Positions 1 through 8,397 of a DNA stretch of 64,000 nucleotides are shown here, in pieces (the stretch's first letter is position 1; each line of letters starts with the position of its first letter). The DNA is from G965267335 sp965267335. Lineage in GTDB: Bacteria > Bacteroidota > Bacteroidia > Cytophagales > JAAEPT01. The stretch covers positions 1,426,001-1,490,000 of the forward strand of contig OZ253953.1 of assembly GCA_965267335.1 (NCBI GenBank), written 5' to 3'. A program made the translations under genes and the position numbers. A model generated the notes under the pieces. It was given only the letters and a program-made list of their open reading frames with translations, searched no databases and was not told where the DNA came from.

Positions 1-1
1 A

Positions 2-742
2 TTTATTCAAAGGGATAAGTTCAATTCAAAGACCAATAACCTTAAAGGAGCGGTATTCAATTTGGCCAACGGAGTGTTTTGGGTGTTCTTTGCGAATTAT
101 AATTTAAATCACTTACCTGTGATAGATTTCAGGCCCTATAAGGTGAATAATGACCTGAAAAAAGTGTTGGGATATGATAAATCCGATAAAGAAAAGGCAG
201 ATTCGAAACAAAAAGTAGGCTATGCCGTTTTGAAGGATGGCTGGGAAGTGTTAATTTATGATGACTATACCAAGCCGGATATGGCTCATTTTCAGGAGCC
301 CTACGAGTGGATTGGTACCGTTCCGATGGGATCGGGTTCCGATAAGGAGGTTAATAATTTTGCTTTATATCGTTCAGATTCCAGTGGTGCTGATATAGAT
401 GTGACCAAAGGTTTACTTGAAGGTAAGAAATTGCTTTTCGTTGTAAATGAGCTAAAAGACAAGGATTCAGAAGAATTTGGTGAGCAAATTAAAGCTCTGG
501 AACTGGGAATGAATAAACTTGACGGAGAAGTATGGATCGCCTGTGCTGACTTCCGATCCAAGTTTGAGGAGTTTAATAGGGTTGTAAAATTAGACGGACT
601 CTATCACATGATTGACAAAGATGAGTCCAAAGCTGTAATACGTGCACGTTCCGGATTCCTTCTTATTGTTGATGGAATTGTGAAAGGAAAGTGGCATATT
701 AATGATATACCTGAGATTGAGGAAATAAAGGCACTTTTGTAG
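2..742 (+). CDS. C-terminal part of a DoxX/BT_3928-like membrane protein (5' end outside window)
   Basis: The reading frame is open to the left edge, so the gene begins before the window; the TTG at 62 is an internal codon, not a credible start. The visible N-terminal part (NLKGAVFNLANGVFWVFF, then HLPVIDFRPYKV) resembles the end of the membrane domain and the junction found in Bacteroidota DoxX-family (BT_3928-type) proteins. The remainder is a soluble region of about 190 residues with no catalytic motif that I recognise. The stop is 1 nt before the ABC permease start, which suggests co-transcription. Family assignment rests on recalled similarity of the junction; substrate and function are unknown. 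Confidence 0.6.
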   Translation, partial: FIQRDKFNSKTNNLKGAVFNLANGVFWVFFANYNLNHLPVIDFRPYKVNNDLKKVLGYDKSDKEKADSKQKVGYAVLKDGWEVLIYDDYTKPDMAHFQEPYEWIGTVPMGSGSDKEVNNFALYRSDSSGADIDVTKGLLEGKKLLFVVNELKDKDSEEFGEQIKALELGMNKLDGEVWIACADFRSKFEEFNRVVKLDGLYHMIDKDESKAVIRARSGFLLIVDGIVKGKWHINDIPEIEEIKALL

Positions 743-743
743 A

Positions 744-1799
744 ATGCTTAAGTTTTTAGTAAAAAGAATAGTTTTTGGCTTCTTCGTACTTATCGGTGCG
801 GTAGTTGTCACGTTCTTTATTTTTCAGGTACTTCCCGGTGACCCCGCCACTAACTTGATTCCACAAAATGCAGACCCAGAACAAATAGAGACAATTAAAC
901 GTAATTTGGGACTTGATAAAGGTGTTGGTTCACAACTGGTGTCCTACCTACGGGACCTGTCCCCTATTTCTACGATGGAGCTTAGTGAGGAGAACCAGAA
1001 GGAATATGACTACACGGTTCTGGTGGAGTTTAATGAAAACTCGGGCTTGGTGCTTAAAAGTCCCTATTTGAGGCGTTCTCAGCGATCGAATAAGAAAGTT
1101 TCCGAAATGATTGGTGATAAAATCATGAGTACGTTCTGGCTGACCCTAACGGCCATGGTTATAGCAACAGTCCTTGGTATCTTGATGGGTGTGGTGGCTG
1201 CTGTCAACCAAAACACCTTTACCGACCATTTCATGGTGATTATGTCAGTCCTGGGGATAAGTATGCCCTCTTTTGTAGCAGGAGCCCTGATTCAGCTGGT
1301 ATTTGCTGTGCTGCTCTTCGATGTCTTTGGGCTGAATGCCACCGGAGGTCTGATTGAATACACTTATGACGGACCTCAGGTAGTTATCGCCAATCTTATA
1401 CTTCCGGCTGTCACCTTAGGCCTTAGGCCACTTTCAATCATTGTGATGCTAACAAGAAGCTCTATGCTGGATGTGCTCAACTCTGACTATATCAGAACAG
1501 CAAAAGCAAAAGGCCTATCTTACCGCAAAGTTATCATGAAGCATGCATTGAAAAATGCACTCAATCCAGTGATCACAGCTGTTTCAGGTTGGGTAGCGGC
1601 TCTTATGGCCGGAGCATTTTTCGTGGAAATAATCTTTGACTACAAAGGCATCGGGTGGATAACCTATCAGGCTGTTGATACCCAGGATTTCCCTGTGGTA
1701 ATGGGTGTTGTGATTGTGGTAGCCGTGATCTTTATTATCGTCAATATTCTGGTTGATATCCTATATGCCATTACTGATCCGCGGGTGAGACTTAAATAA
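744..1799 (+). CDS. ABC transporter permease, DppB/OppB type
   Basis: 351-residue inner-membrane permease of the binding-protein-dependent transport family 1 (peptide/nickel type). It starts with the typical transmembrane helix and the sequence FQVLPGDPA. Further helices run from about residue 130 to the end, and the EAA-loop region is visible as RTAKAKGLSYRKVIMKHALK. An insert of about 60 polar residues separates helix 1 from the main domain, as in other Bacteroidota members. No partner permease, ATPase or binding protein is adjacent, so the substrate cannot be inferred from context. It is packed between the DoxX-like gene (1 nt gap) and aroK (4 nt gap), probably one transcript. Confidence 0.85.
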   Translation: MLKFLVKRIVFGFFVLIGAVVVTFFIFQVLPGDPATNLIPQNADPEQIETIKRNLGLDKGVGSQLVSYLRDLSPISTMELSEENQKEYDYTVLVEFNENSGLVLKSPYLRRSQRSNKKVSEMIGDKIMSTFWLTLTAMVIATVLGILMGVVAAVNQNTFTDHFMVIMSVLGISMPSFVAGALIQLVFAVLLFDVFGLNATGGLIEYTYDGPQVVIANLILPAVTLGLRPLSIIVMLTRSSMLDVLNSDYIRTAKAKGLSYRKVIMKHALKNALNPVITAVSGWVAALMAGAFFVEIIFDYKGIGWITYQAVDTQDFPVVMGVVIVVAVIFIIVNILVDILYAITDPRVRLK

Positions 1800-1803
1800 A
1801 ACT

Positions 1804-2319
1804 ATGAATTACTTTTTAATCGGAATGCCCGGTAGCGGTAAATCTTCACTTGGTAAAGAATTAGCAAAGGCTCTTCATCTTCAATATGTCGATCTGGATC
1901 ATGAAATTGAGGTTTCTGAAGGTGCTGCAATAAAAGATATTTTTGCCTCAAAGGGTGAGGATTATTTCCGAGAAAAAGAAAGAGAAGCCTTACACCGATC
2001 TATTAAGGGTGATGAGCAACTGATTTCGACTGGTGGAGGGGCACCTTGTTTTTTTGATAATATGGATGTTATCAACAGCAGTGGAATAAGTATTTATCTG
2101 AAGGTTTCCGTAAATGCTATTGCTGAACGGATGTTGCAGAAAGCACGAAGACTGGACAAGAGACCACTTATTGCGAGTGATAATTATGAGGATTTAGTGG
2201 AGGAGCTTGGAGCTAAACTAGCACAAAGGGATAAATACTATCGTCAGGCTCAGGTTATCGTTGAAGGGGATAAGTTATCTTATGAAAATGTACTTGAGGA
2301 GTTGAAAAAAATACAATAA
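1804..2319 (+). CDS. aroK: Shikimate kinase
   Basis: 171 residues, normal length for the family. It phosphorylates shikimate at the 3-hydroxyl with ATP, a step of the chorismate pathway to aromatic amino acids. Walker A is GMPGSGKSS at residues 7-15, the DLD shikimate-binding segment follows at about 31-33, STGGGA lies near residue 77, and the lid arginine region RLDKRPLI near 117. The start is the ATG 4 nt after the upstream permease stop. It ends immediately against the convergent thioredoxin-like gene (stops at 2319 and 2320), leaving no intergenic space for a separate terminator. Confidence 0.93.
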   Translation: MNYFLIGMPGSGKSSLGKELAKALHLQYVDLDHEIEVSEGAAIKDIFASKGEDYFREKEREALHRSIKGDEQLISTGGGAPCFFDNMDVINSSGISIYLKVSVNAIAERMLQKARRLDKRPLIASDNYEDLVEELGAKLAQRDKYYRQAQVIVEGDKLSYENVLEELKKIQ

Positions 2320-3246
2320 TTACTTTTTCAAAAACTCTTGTACCCTTCCGTTAATTGAAATATAATTAATCTTTCCTGACTTAAGGTCCAGCCCGGAAAC
2401 ATCAATCTCTTTTGCTTTGCCTTTTTTGACAAATTTACCTCTGGCATTGTATAGCTCGTAGGAAGCTTCTTCGGAAAGAATAATTTTCTTCGAAACGCTT
2501 TTGGGATAGAACGTGATTTTTTTGTTGTCAGGGTCTTTCTTGATCAAACTTTCCTTCTTACCATCATACTCCACAAAGTAGTAGCCCTTTTTCAGAGAAC
2601 TAATATCAACTTCATCATCTTTACCTTTCATGACTATATCTCCTTTCAGGTTGATAATGGCAAACTTGGTCTTATCCGAGAAGTATATTTTGTCAACTGC
2701 TTTTTTGGGATAGAGGTATACCTGATCAATGAATAACCACTTCAGTTTCCTGTTGAGCTTATAAGTATTAATGTCTTTACCGACAATAATACCGTCTTCA
2801 TTGATAAGAAAAGAAAAGGGAATTTCCTTAACGCTATATTTTTGAGCTACTTTGGAGTCATAGATTTTGTAGTCACAATGATGAGTGCTCCACTCCAGGC
2901 CATCTTCTTCAATGGCGGCTTTCCATTCATCATGGTTTTTGTCCAGGGAAATGCTGATAATGTCAAAACCGTAATCCTTGTATTTTTTGTAGCATGTAAC
3001 AATTTCCGGGTTGGCTAGTCTACAATAGCCACACCATGAAGCCCAGAAGTCAAGTAAAACAACTTTACCTCTAAAATCAGAGAGTTTAACAGTTTTACCA
3101 TCTATAGTTTTGATTTCAAAATCAGGGGCAAAATCACCAACATTCAGACCAATGGTTTTGGTGCTTGACTTGCCGCTATGGTAGGGTATAAAAAGTAGCG
3201 GTAGAGTCAGTATAAGTACAGACGCTAATTTTGATATTCTCTTCAT
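2320..3246 (-). CDS. TlpA-like thioredoxin-fold thiol-disulfide protein with C-terminal extension
   Basis: 308 residues. A hydrophobic N-terminal segment (residues 7-22) acts as signal peptide or anchor. The AhpC/TSA-TlpA domain spans about 35-170, with the redox motif WASWCGYCR (Cys72 and Cys75). This class normally reduces or exchanges disulfides in the periplasm. The remaining 140 residues are Lys-rich beta-type sequence without a known motif; the last 80 or so vaguely resemble the short beta-sandwich tails of exported Bacteroidota proteins, but I cannot assign a T9SS domain. It is read in the same direction as the FadL-like gene upstream (47 nt gap), so co-expression is possible. The partner substrate is unknown. 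Confidence 0.82.
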   Translation of the reverse strand: MKRISKLASVLILTLPLLFIPYHSGKSSTKTIGLNVGDFAPDFEIKTIDGKTVKLSDFRGKVVLLDFWASWCGYCRLANPEIVTCYKKYKDYGFDIISISLDKNHDEWKAAIEEDGLEWSTHHCDYKIYDSKVAQKYSVKEIPFSFLINEDGIIVGKDINTYKLNRKLKWLFIDQVYLYPKKAVDKIYFSDKTKFAIINLKGDIVMKGKDDEVDISSLKKGYYFVEYDGKKESLIKKDPDNKKITFYPKSVSKKIILSEEASYELYNARGKFVKKGKAKEIDVSGLDLKSGKINYISINGRVQEFLKK

Positions 3247-3293
3247 GATAAGTTTCGCAATATACTTATTAGAATATAAAAAACGTGCCAGTT

Positions 3294-4832
3294 TTAGAAA
3301 TATGTACCCCAGGTAAAATGAAAGGCTAAAGCAGAATGTTTGTTATCTACAGTGGGCTCTTGTCCTGAGTTAAGACTATATGGGGAATAATAACTATTGT
3401 GTCCGGAATGAACTATGGCAGCATCAATGTAGTATTCAGGTAATTTCATGCCAGCACCAAATGTGATAAATCTTTTATTTCGATTGACATCATCAATGCC
3501 AGCTAACGGATGAGTGAAATAGGCAAATCCAGTTCTAAACCTGAAAATGTCGGCCCGAAGCTCTCCGCCAATTTTAACATTGATCACGTTCTTGAAAGTA
3601 TTAAGTATGGTTTCATTATCGCCATCAAATAGTCCAAAGAAGTCAAGTTCATTTTTACTCTTATTGCTGAGTGAGGCACTTTTATTAATTACATACTCCA
3701 GATCAGCCGATACGAAACCATTTTTACCGAAAAAATAAGCAATACCCGTATTTACTCTGTGAGGGGTAGTCATGTTATAGTCAAATTGTAACTCAAGTGT
3801 TTCTGCTGATTCTACCGTCTCATCAGGTGGAGCGGATTCAGTATAGTAACCATCTATACCAGCCGACCATGTTTCTTTAATTGAATTGAAAGTAGGACTT
3901 TGATAGGATAATCCTAGCCGTAACGCATCCGCTGGTCTTCCGATGATTCCTGCACTAAAATTTACTCCAGTGCCTCTCACTTTGTACTCTTCGGTAAGCT
4001 GGAAGCTCAAAAAACCATCTACTGGTGTAGCCAAGTTTTCTTCTTCATATATTCTCCTCTCGTTGTATCTTGATCTGACGACTCCTAATCCGAACCCGAG
4101 GTAGAACTTATCATTGATATTCGTTCCATATGAAAGGTCCCATTGATATTGTGCACCTCTTGTGATAACGGATTCCTTTTGACTAACCGGTGTACCATCA
4201 TCAAAGGTATAATATGAGTCATCATCTGCGGGGTACTCATTAGCCAACCAACTCCAATAAGCCAACCCTTCTAAGTCGATAATACCATCGTAGTCCGCAA
4301 ACTGATCAGCATATACGTACCAGGGTGTCCCTTCCATGGTTTCCAAAAAATGGTTTCGCATAGAATTGTCATTGTTCTCAGCATTATATCCTTGTATGTT
4401 TTGAAAATTGTTAATGCGGTTGTAGGTGATAGCGAAAACACTTCCCTTGTTCTTTGATTCGGTGTCTTCAGGAGTAATTCCCGAAAGGACAACTCCGAAA
4501 TTACCGATATTAAAGTTAGCTCGTTTGTTTGTGGCTATACCAGATTCTGTGGGGTTGGTAAAAGCCGATTTCGTGTTGAGGAATTGTAGTCCGGGGCTTA
4601 TGCTAAACTCTGATCGATTGTACATAGCCAATCCGGCAGGATTAATATTCGCAGCCGTAACGTCTGCGCCTAATGCGGTTTGTACACCTCCCATTCCCAT
4701 CGCTCTTGCGCTACCTCCAATTTGAGTGTAACTGAACCGGGCCACATCTTCAAAGTAACCAAGTGCATCATCAGATACCTGTCCCAAAGCTAATTGAGGG
4801 ATAATAGTGCAAACAAGTAATAAATTTCTCAC
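3294..4832 (-). CDS. OmpP1/FadL-family outer-membrane beta-barrel protein
   Basis: 512 residues. A short signal peptide is followed by the FadL-family N-terminal signature: GGSARAMGMGGVQTALGAD at about residues 41-59, then NPAGLAMYNRSEFSISPG. Alternating beta-strands continue to the C terminus, which ends in an aromatic residue (WGTYF), as outer-membrane barrels do. FadL-type proteins admit hydrophobic compounds such as long-chain fatty acids; the substrate here is not shown by the sequence. It follows the Asn/Tyr-rich exported protein gene by 26 nt on the same strand and may share its transcript. Confidence 0.82.
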   Translation of the reverse strand: MRNLLLVCTIIPQLALGQVSDDALGYFEDVARFSYTQIGGSARAMGMGGVQTALGADVTAANINPAGLAMYNRSEFSISPGLQFLNTKSAFTNPTESGIATNKRANFNIGNFGVVLSGITPEDTESKNKGSVFAITYNRINNFQNIQGYNAENNDNSMRNHFLETMEGTPWYVYADQFADYDGIIDLEGLAYWSWLANEYPADDDSYYTFDDGTPVSQKESVITRGAQYQWDLSYGTNINDKFYLGFGLGVVRSRYNERRIYEEENLATPVDGFLSFQLTEEYKVRGTGVNFSAGIIGRPADALRLGLSYQSPTFNSIKETWSAGIDGYYTESAPPDETVESAETLELQFDYNMTTPHRVNTGIAYFFGKNGFVSADLEYVINKSASLSNKSKNELDFFGLFDGDNETILNTFKNVINVKIGGELRADIFRFRTGFAYFTHPLAGIDDVNRNKRFITFGAGMKLPEYYIDAAIVHSGHNSYYSPYSLNSGQEPTVDNKHSALAFHFTWGTYF

Positions 4833-4858
4833 GCCTCTTTCAATATACGGCTAAATAC

Positions 4859-5980
4859 CTATTTCTTTTTGTACCTGTTTGAATTTGATTTTGTAGAGCC
4901 GTTGCTACCACCAGACCGAGACCCACTTGGCCTTGTGTACGAATTGTTGGAATTACTGCTTCCCGAGGACCCCGATGAATATCCTGAGTAGTTAGAGCTT
5001 CCGGATCCTGTATTACTATTCATCTTAGGTTTAGAGTAATAAGTTTGAGACTTGGTTCCTGAGCTGTTTGAATTATTGATTCCAGTATTGTAGTTCTTAT
5101 TGATTTTAGGTTTTGAGTAGGCTTTAGGTTTGGTATAGGTCGATCCTCCTACTCCGGAATTACCTGACTTATTGCTGTATTTCGGATTGCTGTACTGTGA
5201 GGAAGCATTTGTATAATATGATTTAGACTTAGTTGTATTATACTTTCCTGAACTATTAGCATATTTCGGATTGGTTGTTGATTTGTACTTATTAGAGTAG
5301 TAATTATTCGTGCTGTTGGTAGCCCGAGCCGGCCCATAATAGGTCTTGTTTGACCCTGAAGTGTTATTTGAACTTCCGCTATTGTTGTTATTATTTGAGT
5401 AGAAAGCCCCGTTATTTCCATAGTAATTATTGTAGGTGTTATAACCATAATATGGGTTATTGTAACCATAGTAACCGTTAAATCCATTATATCCGTAGTA
5501 CGGATTGTAAGGGTTTCCGTACACTACTGTCACTCCTGTACCAAACGAATTAGAATAACCAGGTGTCGGGCATATGCCGTTACCTCCGTAAAAGTTGTTA
5601 AACGAGGTACCGTAATAGTTTGTGTATCCATAGTTAAAACCATTATTCCATGGATCGTTGAATGTATTGTAGTAGGGATCGTAATAATTATATGAGTAAT
5701 AATTATTGGAATAAAGGTTTGGGTTATAGTTATAATTTGAATTTCCTGAGTAGTTGTACTCGTCAGTGAAATCACTTGAAACTTCCGTTGAGCCTGCATA
5801 TCCGCTCAAATCATTCTCATTAACACTAAGCTTCCCTGTCTTATCTTTTTTCGGCTTCACTCTATCGGAAGGTGTGAAGTACATATCATCATACTCAAAA
5901 GATTGAGTAAAAGCAGAGGTCGACACCAAGAGGGCAGAGAAAATAACAGAAAAAATGACCTTGTATCTAAGTGTTTTCAT
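4859..5980 (-). CDS. Exported Asn/Tyr/Ser/Gly-rich low-complexity protein
   Basis: About 373 residues from the ATG at 5980, which places a normal signal peptide (MKTLRYKVIFSVIF...SAFTQ) at the very N terminus; an in-frame ATG at 6004 would add eight residues with no hydrophobic content. After a short acidic segment (YFTPSDRVKPKK) the mature protein is almost entirely Asn, Tyr, Ser, Gly and Thr in irregular short repeats (YYGYN, NPYYG, SGSS), ending in a Ser/Asn/Arg/Lys-rich tail. No enzyme motif is present. The composition suggests a surface or matrix structural protein, possibly self-associating; this is inference. Similar low-complexity proteins occur in Bacteroidota without known function. 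Confidence 0.7.
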   Translation of the reverse strand: MKTLRYKVIFSVIFSALLVSTSAFTQSFEYDDMYFTPSDRVKPKKDKTGKLSVNENDLSGYAGSTEVSSDFTDEYNYSGNSNYNYNPNLYSNNYYSYNYYDPYYNTFNDPWNNGFNYGYTNYYGTSFNNFYGGNGICPTPGYSNSFGTGVTVVYGNPYNPYYGYNGFNGYYGYNNPYYGYNTYNNYYGNNGAFYSNNNNNSGSSNNTSGSNKTYYGPARATNSTNNYYSNKYKSTTNPKYANSSGKYNTTKSKSYYTNASSQYSNPKYSNKSGNSGVGGSTYTKPKAYSKPKINKNYNTGINNSNSSGTKSQTYYSKPKMNSNTGSGSSNYSGYSSGSSGSSNSNNSYTRPSGSRSGGSNGSTKSNSNRYKKK

Positions 5981-6137
5981 GGTTGAAGGTTTTCGTGGAT
6001 TCATACAATTTATGAATATTTATTTAAAGAAACAGACAGAGTTATTTAACGAGACCGTTGAGCCAATAATCGATGCCATTTCTTATTGAACGCAAGACAA
6101 AAAAGCTCAATTCCGTTTTTTTCAAGCCAAAATGAAA

Positions 6138-6145
6138 TAACTTTG
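6138..6145 (+). promoter_or_regulatory. Probable -7 promoter element for proS
   Basis: TAACTTTG matches the Bacteroidota -7 consensus TAnnTTTG. It lies 76 nt before the proS start, in the 241-nt divergent gap with the Asn/Tyr-rich protein gene. A matching -33 TTTG is not clear. Confidence 0.45.
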
Positions 6146-6221
6146 CCGCTTTAATTAAATACAATATTAGCAACGGTTTCGTTCAATTCTTATTTTAATT
6201 CGGATCGCATATTTATAAAAG

Positions 6222-7700
6222 ATGGCAAAAGCACTTACATCAAGGGAGGAAGATTATTCACAGTGGTATAATGATTTGGTTAAGAAAGCCGATTTGGCAG
6301 AAAATTCTGATGTCAGGGGCTGTATGGTGATTAAGCCCTATGGTTTTTCTATATGGGAAAAGATGCAGGCAGAATTAGATAGGATGTTTAAAGAAACAGG
6401 GCATACGAATGCATATTTCCCACTTTTCATACCTAAGTCTTACTTGAGTAAAGAAGCGGACCACGTGGAGGGCTTTGCAAAGGAATGTGCAGTGGTTACG
6501 CATTATAGATTGAAAAATGCGGAAGACGGCAGTGGAGTTGTTGTCGACCCTGAAGCCAGGTTGGAAGATGAACTCATAGTACGACCTACTTCAGAAACCG
6601 TTATCTGGAGCACCTATCGTAATTGGATTCAGTCTTATCGCGATCTACCATTGTTGGTAAATCAATGGGCCAATGTAGTGCGTTGGGAAATGAGAACCCG
6701 TTTGTTTTTGAGAACCGCAGAGTTTTTGTGGCAGGAGGGACATACGGCTCATGCGACAAAGGAGGAGGCAATACAAGAGACCAGACAAATGTTGGATGTT
6801 TATGCCGAGTTTGCTGAAAAATTTATGTGTGTACCGGTGATTAAAGGGGTCAAAACCGAGAGTGAAAAATTTGCCGGTGCGGTAGATACTTATTGTATTG
6901 AGGCATTGATGCAGGATGGGAAGGCACTACAGGCTGGGACTTCTCACTTTTTAGGACAGAATTTTGCAAAAGCATTTGATGTGAGGTTTGCCACTGCGGA
7001 TGGAGGCGGAATGGAGTATGTATGGGGAACAAGCTGGGGCGTGAGTACCCGACTTATGGGGGCGCTTATCATGGCCCATTCCGATGATGACGGACTAGTA
7101 TTGCCTCCAGGATTAGCTCCTATTCAGGTGGTTATTGTACCTATTTTTAGATCTGATGAGGATAAAGCTAAAATTGCTGAAAAAGCCAATGCAATTAGTG
7201 GAATGCTCAGAGAGAAGGGGATTTCGGTGAAATTTGATGATAGGGATACGCATAAGCCAGGGTGGAAATTTGCTGAATATGAACTTAAAGGGGTACCAGT
7301 GAGAATCGCTATGGGTCCCAGGGACCTTGAGAACAACACAGTAGAAGTTGCTCGAAGAGACACTAAGGAAAAGCAAACTTATGGCTTGGACGGCATAGCG
7401 GAAACCGTGGAGAATCTCTTGCAGGAAATTCAATCCAATATTTACAATAAAGCCCGTACCTACAGAGATGAAAACATCAGAGAGGCTTCCACCTATGATG
7501 AGTTAAAAGAAATTCTTGAAACGAAAGGAGGCTTCGTGTCGGCTCATTGGGATGGAACTCCAGAGACCGAAGATAAGATCAAAGAAGAAACCAAGGCCAC
7601 AATAAGATGTATTCCACTTGACGCTACCGGAGAGTCAGGTAACTGTATTTACTCCGGTAAACCTTCTAAAGGAAGAGTCCTGTTCGCGAAGGCATACTAG
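6222..7700 (+). CDS. proS: Prolyl-tRNA synthetase (archaeal/eukaryotic-like, short form)
   Basis: 492 residues. Class II aminoacyl-tRNA synthetase that charges tRNA(Pro). Motif 2 is seen around FLRTAEFLWQEGHTAHA (about residues 163-179) and the motif 3/substrate region around VWGTSWGVSTRLMG. The anticodon-binding domain begins near residue 285, and the C-terminal zinc-binding-type domain ends in the family-typical tyrosine (KAY). It lacks the editing INS domain of the long bacterial type, as expected for the form found in Bacteroidota. It is a single gene, divergent from the Asn/Tyr-rich protein gene. Confidence 0.95.
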   Translation: MAKALTSREEDYSQWYNDLVKKADLAENSDVRGCMVIKPYGFSIWEKMQAELDRMFKETGHTNAYFPLFIPKSYLSKEADHVEGFAKECAVVTHYRLKNAEDGSGVVVDPEARLEDELIVRPTSETVIWSTYRNWIQSYRDLPLLVNQWANVVRWEMRTRLFLRTAEFLWQEGHTAHATKEEAIQETRQMLDVYAEFAEKFMCVPVIKGVKTESEKFAGAVDTYCIEALMQDGKALQAGTSHFLGQNFAKAFDVRFATADGGGMEYVWGTSWGVSTRLMGALIMAHSDDDGLVLPPGLAPIQVVIVPIFRSDEDKAKIAEKANAISGMLREKGISVKFDDRDTHKPGWKFAEYELKGVPVRIAMGPRDLENNTVEVARRDTKEKQTYGLDGIAETVENLLQEIQSNIYNKARTYRDENIREASTYDELKEILETKGGFVSAHWDGTPETEDKIKEETKATIRCIPLDATGESGNCIYSGKPSKGRVLFAKAY

Positions 7701-7708
7701 TTCCATTA

Positions 7709-7727
7709 AAGTCAAATACTTTGACTT
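7709..7727 (+). terminator. Possible terminator hairpin after proS
   Basis: A perfect 8-bp inverted repeat, AAGTCAAA and TTTGACTT with a 3-nt loop, starts 9 nt after the proS stop. It is AT-rich and has no long T run, so efficiency is doubtful. Confidence 0.35.
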
Positions 7728-7753
7728 CATCAACAGAGCAATATGTAAGTTGA

Positions 7754-7918
7754 TTATTTTTTTGCTGAGGCGAATTCAACTTCTTCAAATTGAGCATGTT
7801 TCTCAATAGAAGGTTGGTCATTCTTTAAATAGGCCGGACAAAGATGATGTCCTGCACAACTTGCGAATATTCCTGCTACAAAAATTAATACACTGGATTT
7901 TAGTAGTAATTTCTTCAT
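7754..7918 (-). CDS. Small lipoprotein, 54 residues
   Basis: A short ORF with a clear lipoprotein signal: MKKLLLKSSVLIFVAGIFASC, lipobox FASC with Cys21. The mature part is about 33 residues, contains HHLCPAY, and ends AKK. It is third in a tandem of three small lipoprotein genes on the minus strand behind hemA. HHLCPAY here and GPHCDSY in the next gene suggest paralogy (His, Cys and Tyr in similar spacing). Function is unknown; small Cys-containing lipoproteins in this phylum are mostly uncharacterised. Confidence 0.7.
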   Translation of the reverse strand: MKKLLLKSSVLIFVAGIFASCAGHHLCPAYLKNDQPSIEKHAQFEEVEFASAKK

Positions 7919-7999
7919 AATAATGTGATTGTAGTATGAGTTTATACGTAAGTTTTATTCAAATGTTTAATTATTTGAATTTGAACTTATTAGACCTCT

Positions 8000-8155
8000 T
8001 TATTTTTTCTTTTCCGGACTTTTAACGGGCCGAATTTTTTTCTTTTTTGCCTTTACACCAGCATAACTGTCACAATGAGGTCCTGTAAAAAAGCAACTAT
8101 TTAAGAGAAGAATAGTGCTGATTCCGAGTAATGATTTGGAAATTAATTTGATCAT
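8000..8155 (-). CDS. Small lipoprotein, 51 residues, Lys-rich tail
   Basis: Starts MIKLISKSLLGISTILLLNSC with a lipobox-like LNSC (Cys21). The mature peptide FFTGPHCDSYAG is followed by a strongly basic tail (KAKKKK, then PEKKK). It starts 9 nt after the stop of the neighbouring small lipoprotein at 8165-8338, so translation is probably coupled. The GPHCDSY segment resembles HHLCPAY in the gene at 7754-7918. No function can be assigned. Confidence 0.65.
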   Translation of the reverse strand: MIKLISKSLLGISTILLLNSCFFTGPHCDSYAGVKAKKKKIRPVKSPEKKK

Positions 8156-8164
8156 GATTGTTAA

Positions 8165-8338
8165 TTAGTAGTTGTAATTTTTAAGTCGTTTCTTATCGCT
8201 TGTTATTTTCTTCAATTTTTTTGCACGAGGTTCAGTTTTACCTATGCCATCAAACTTATTTATAGGTATCGGCTGAGAACAGCTTGATATGACAAATAGT
8301 GATACACAAACGATTAGACAAGTGTTTATTTTGTTCAT
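8165..8338 (-). CDS. Small lipoprotein, 57 residues, basic tail
   Basis: Starts MNKINTCLIVCVSLFVISSC with lipobox ISSC (Cys20). The mature sequence SQPIPINKFDGIGKTEPR runs into a Lys/Arg-rich tail ending NYNY. It is the first of three consecutive small lipoprotein genes and lies 59 nt downstream of hemA on the same strand, so it may be co-transcribed with hemA. It lacks the H-C-x2-Y segment of its two neighbours. No recognisable domain. Confidence 0.65.
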   Translation of the reverse strand: MNKINTCLIVCVSLFVISSCSQPIPINKFDGIGKTEPRAKKLKKITSDKKRLKNYNY

Positions 8339-8397
8339 AATTGCAGAGTTTACAATTATGAGATGCAGGCCTGGAGCCTATTCCATAAAAGGGGAGA

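Noticed and set aside
3283..3292. AACTGGCAC (minus strand) upstream of the TlpA-like gene
   Set aside because: Single nine-base match without TGTTTAC at the required spacing; expected by chance in a window this size.
5149..5799. Thr/Ile-rich minus-strand ORFs inside the Asn/Tyr-rich gene
   Set aside because: They are out-of-frame readings of the low-complexity gene.
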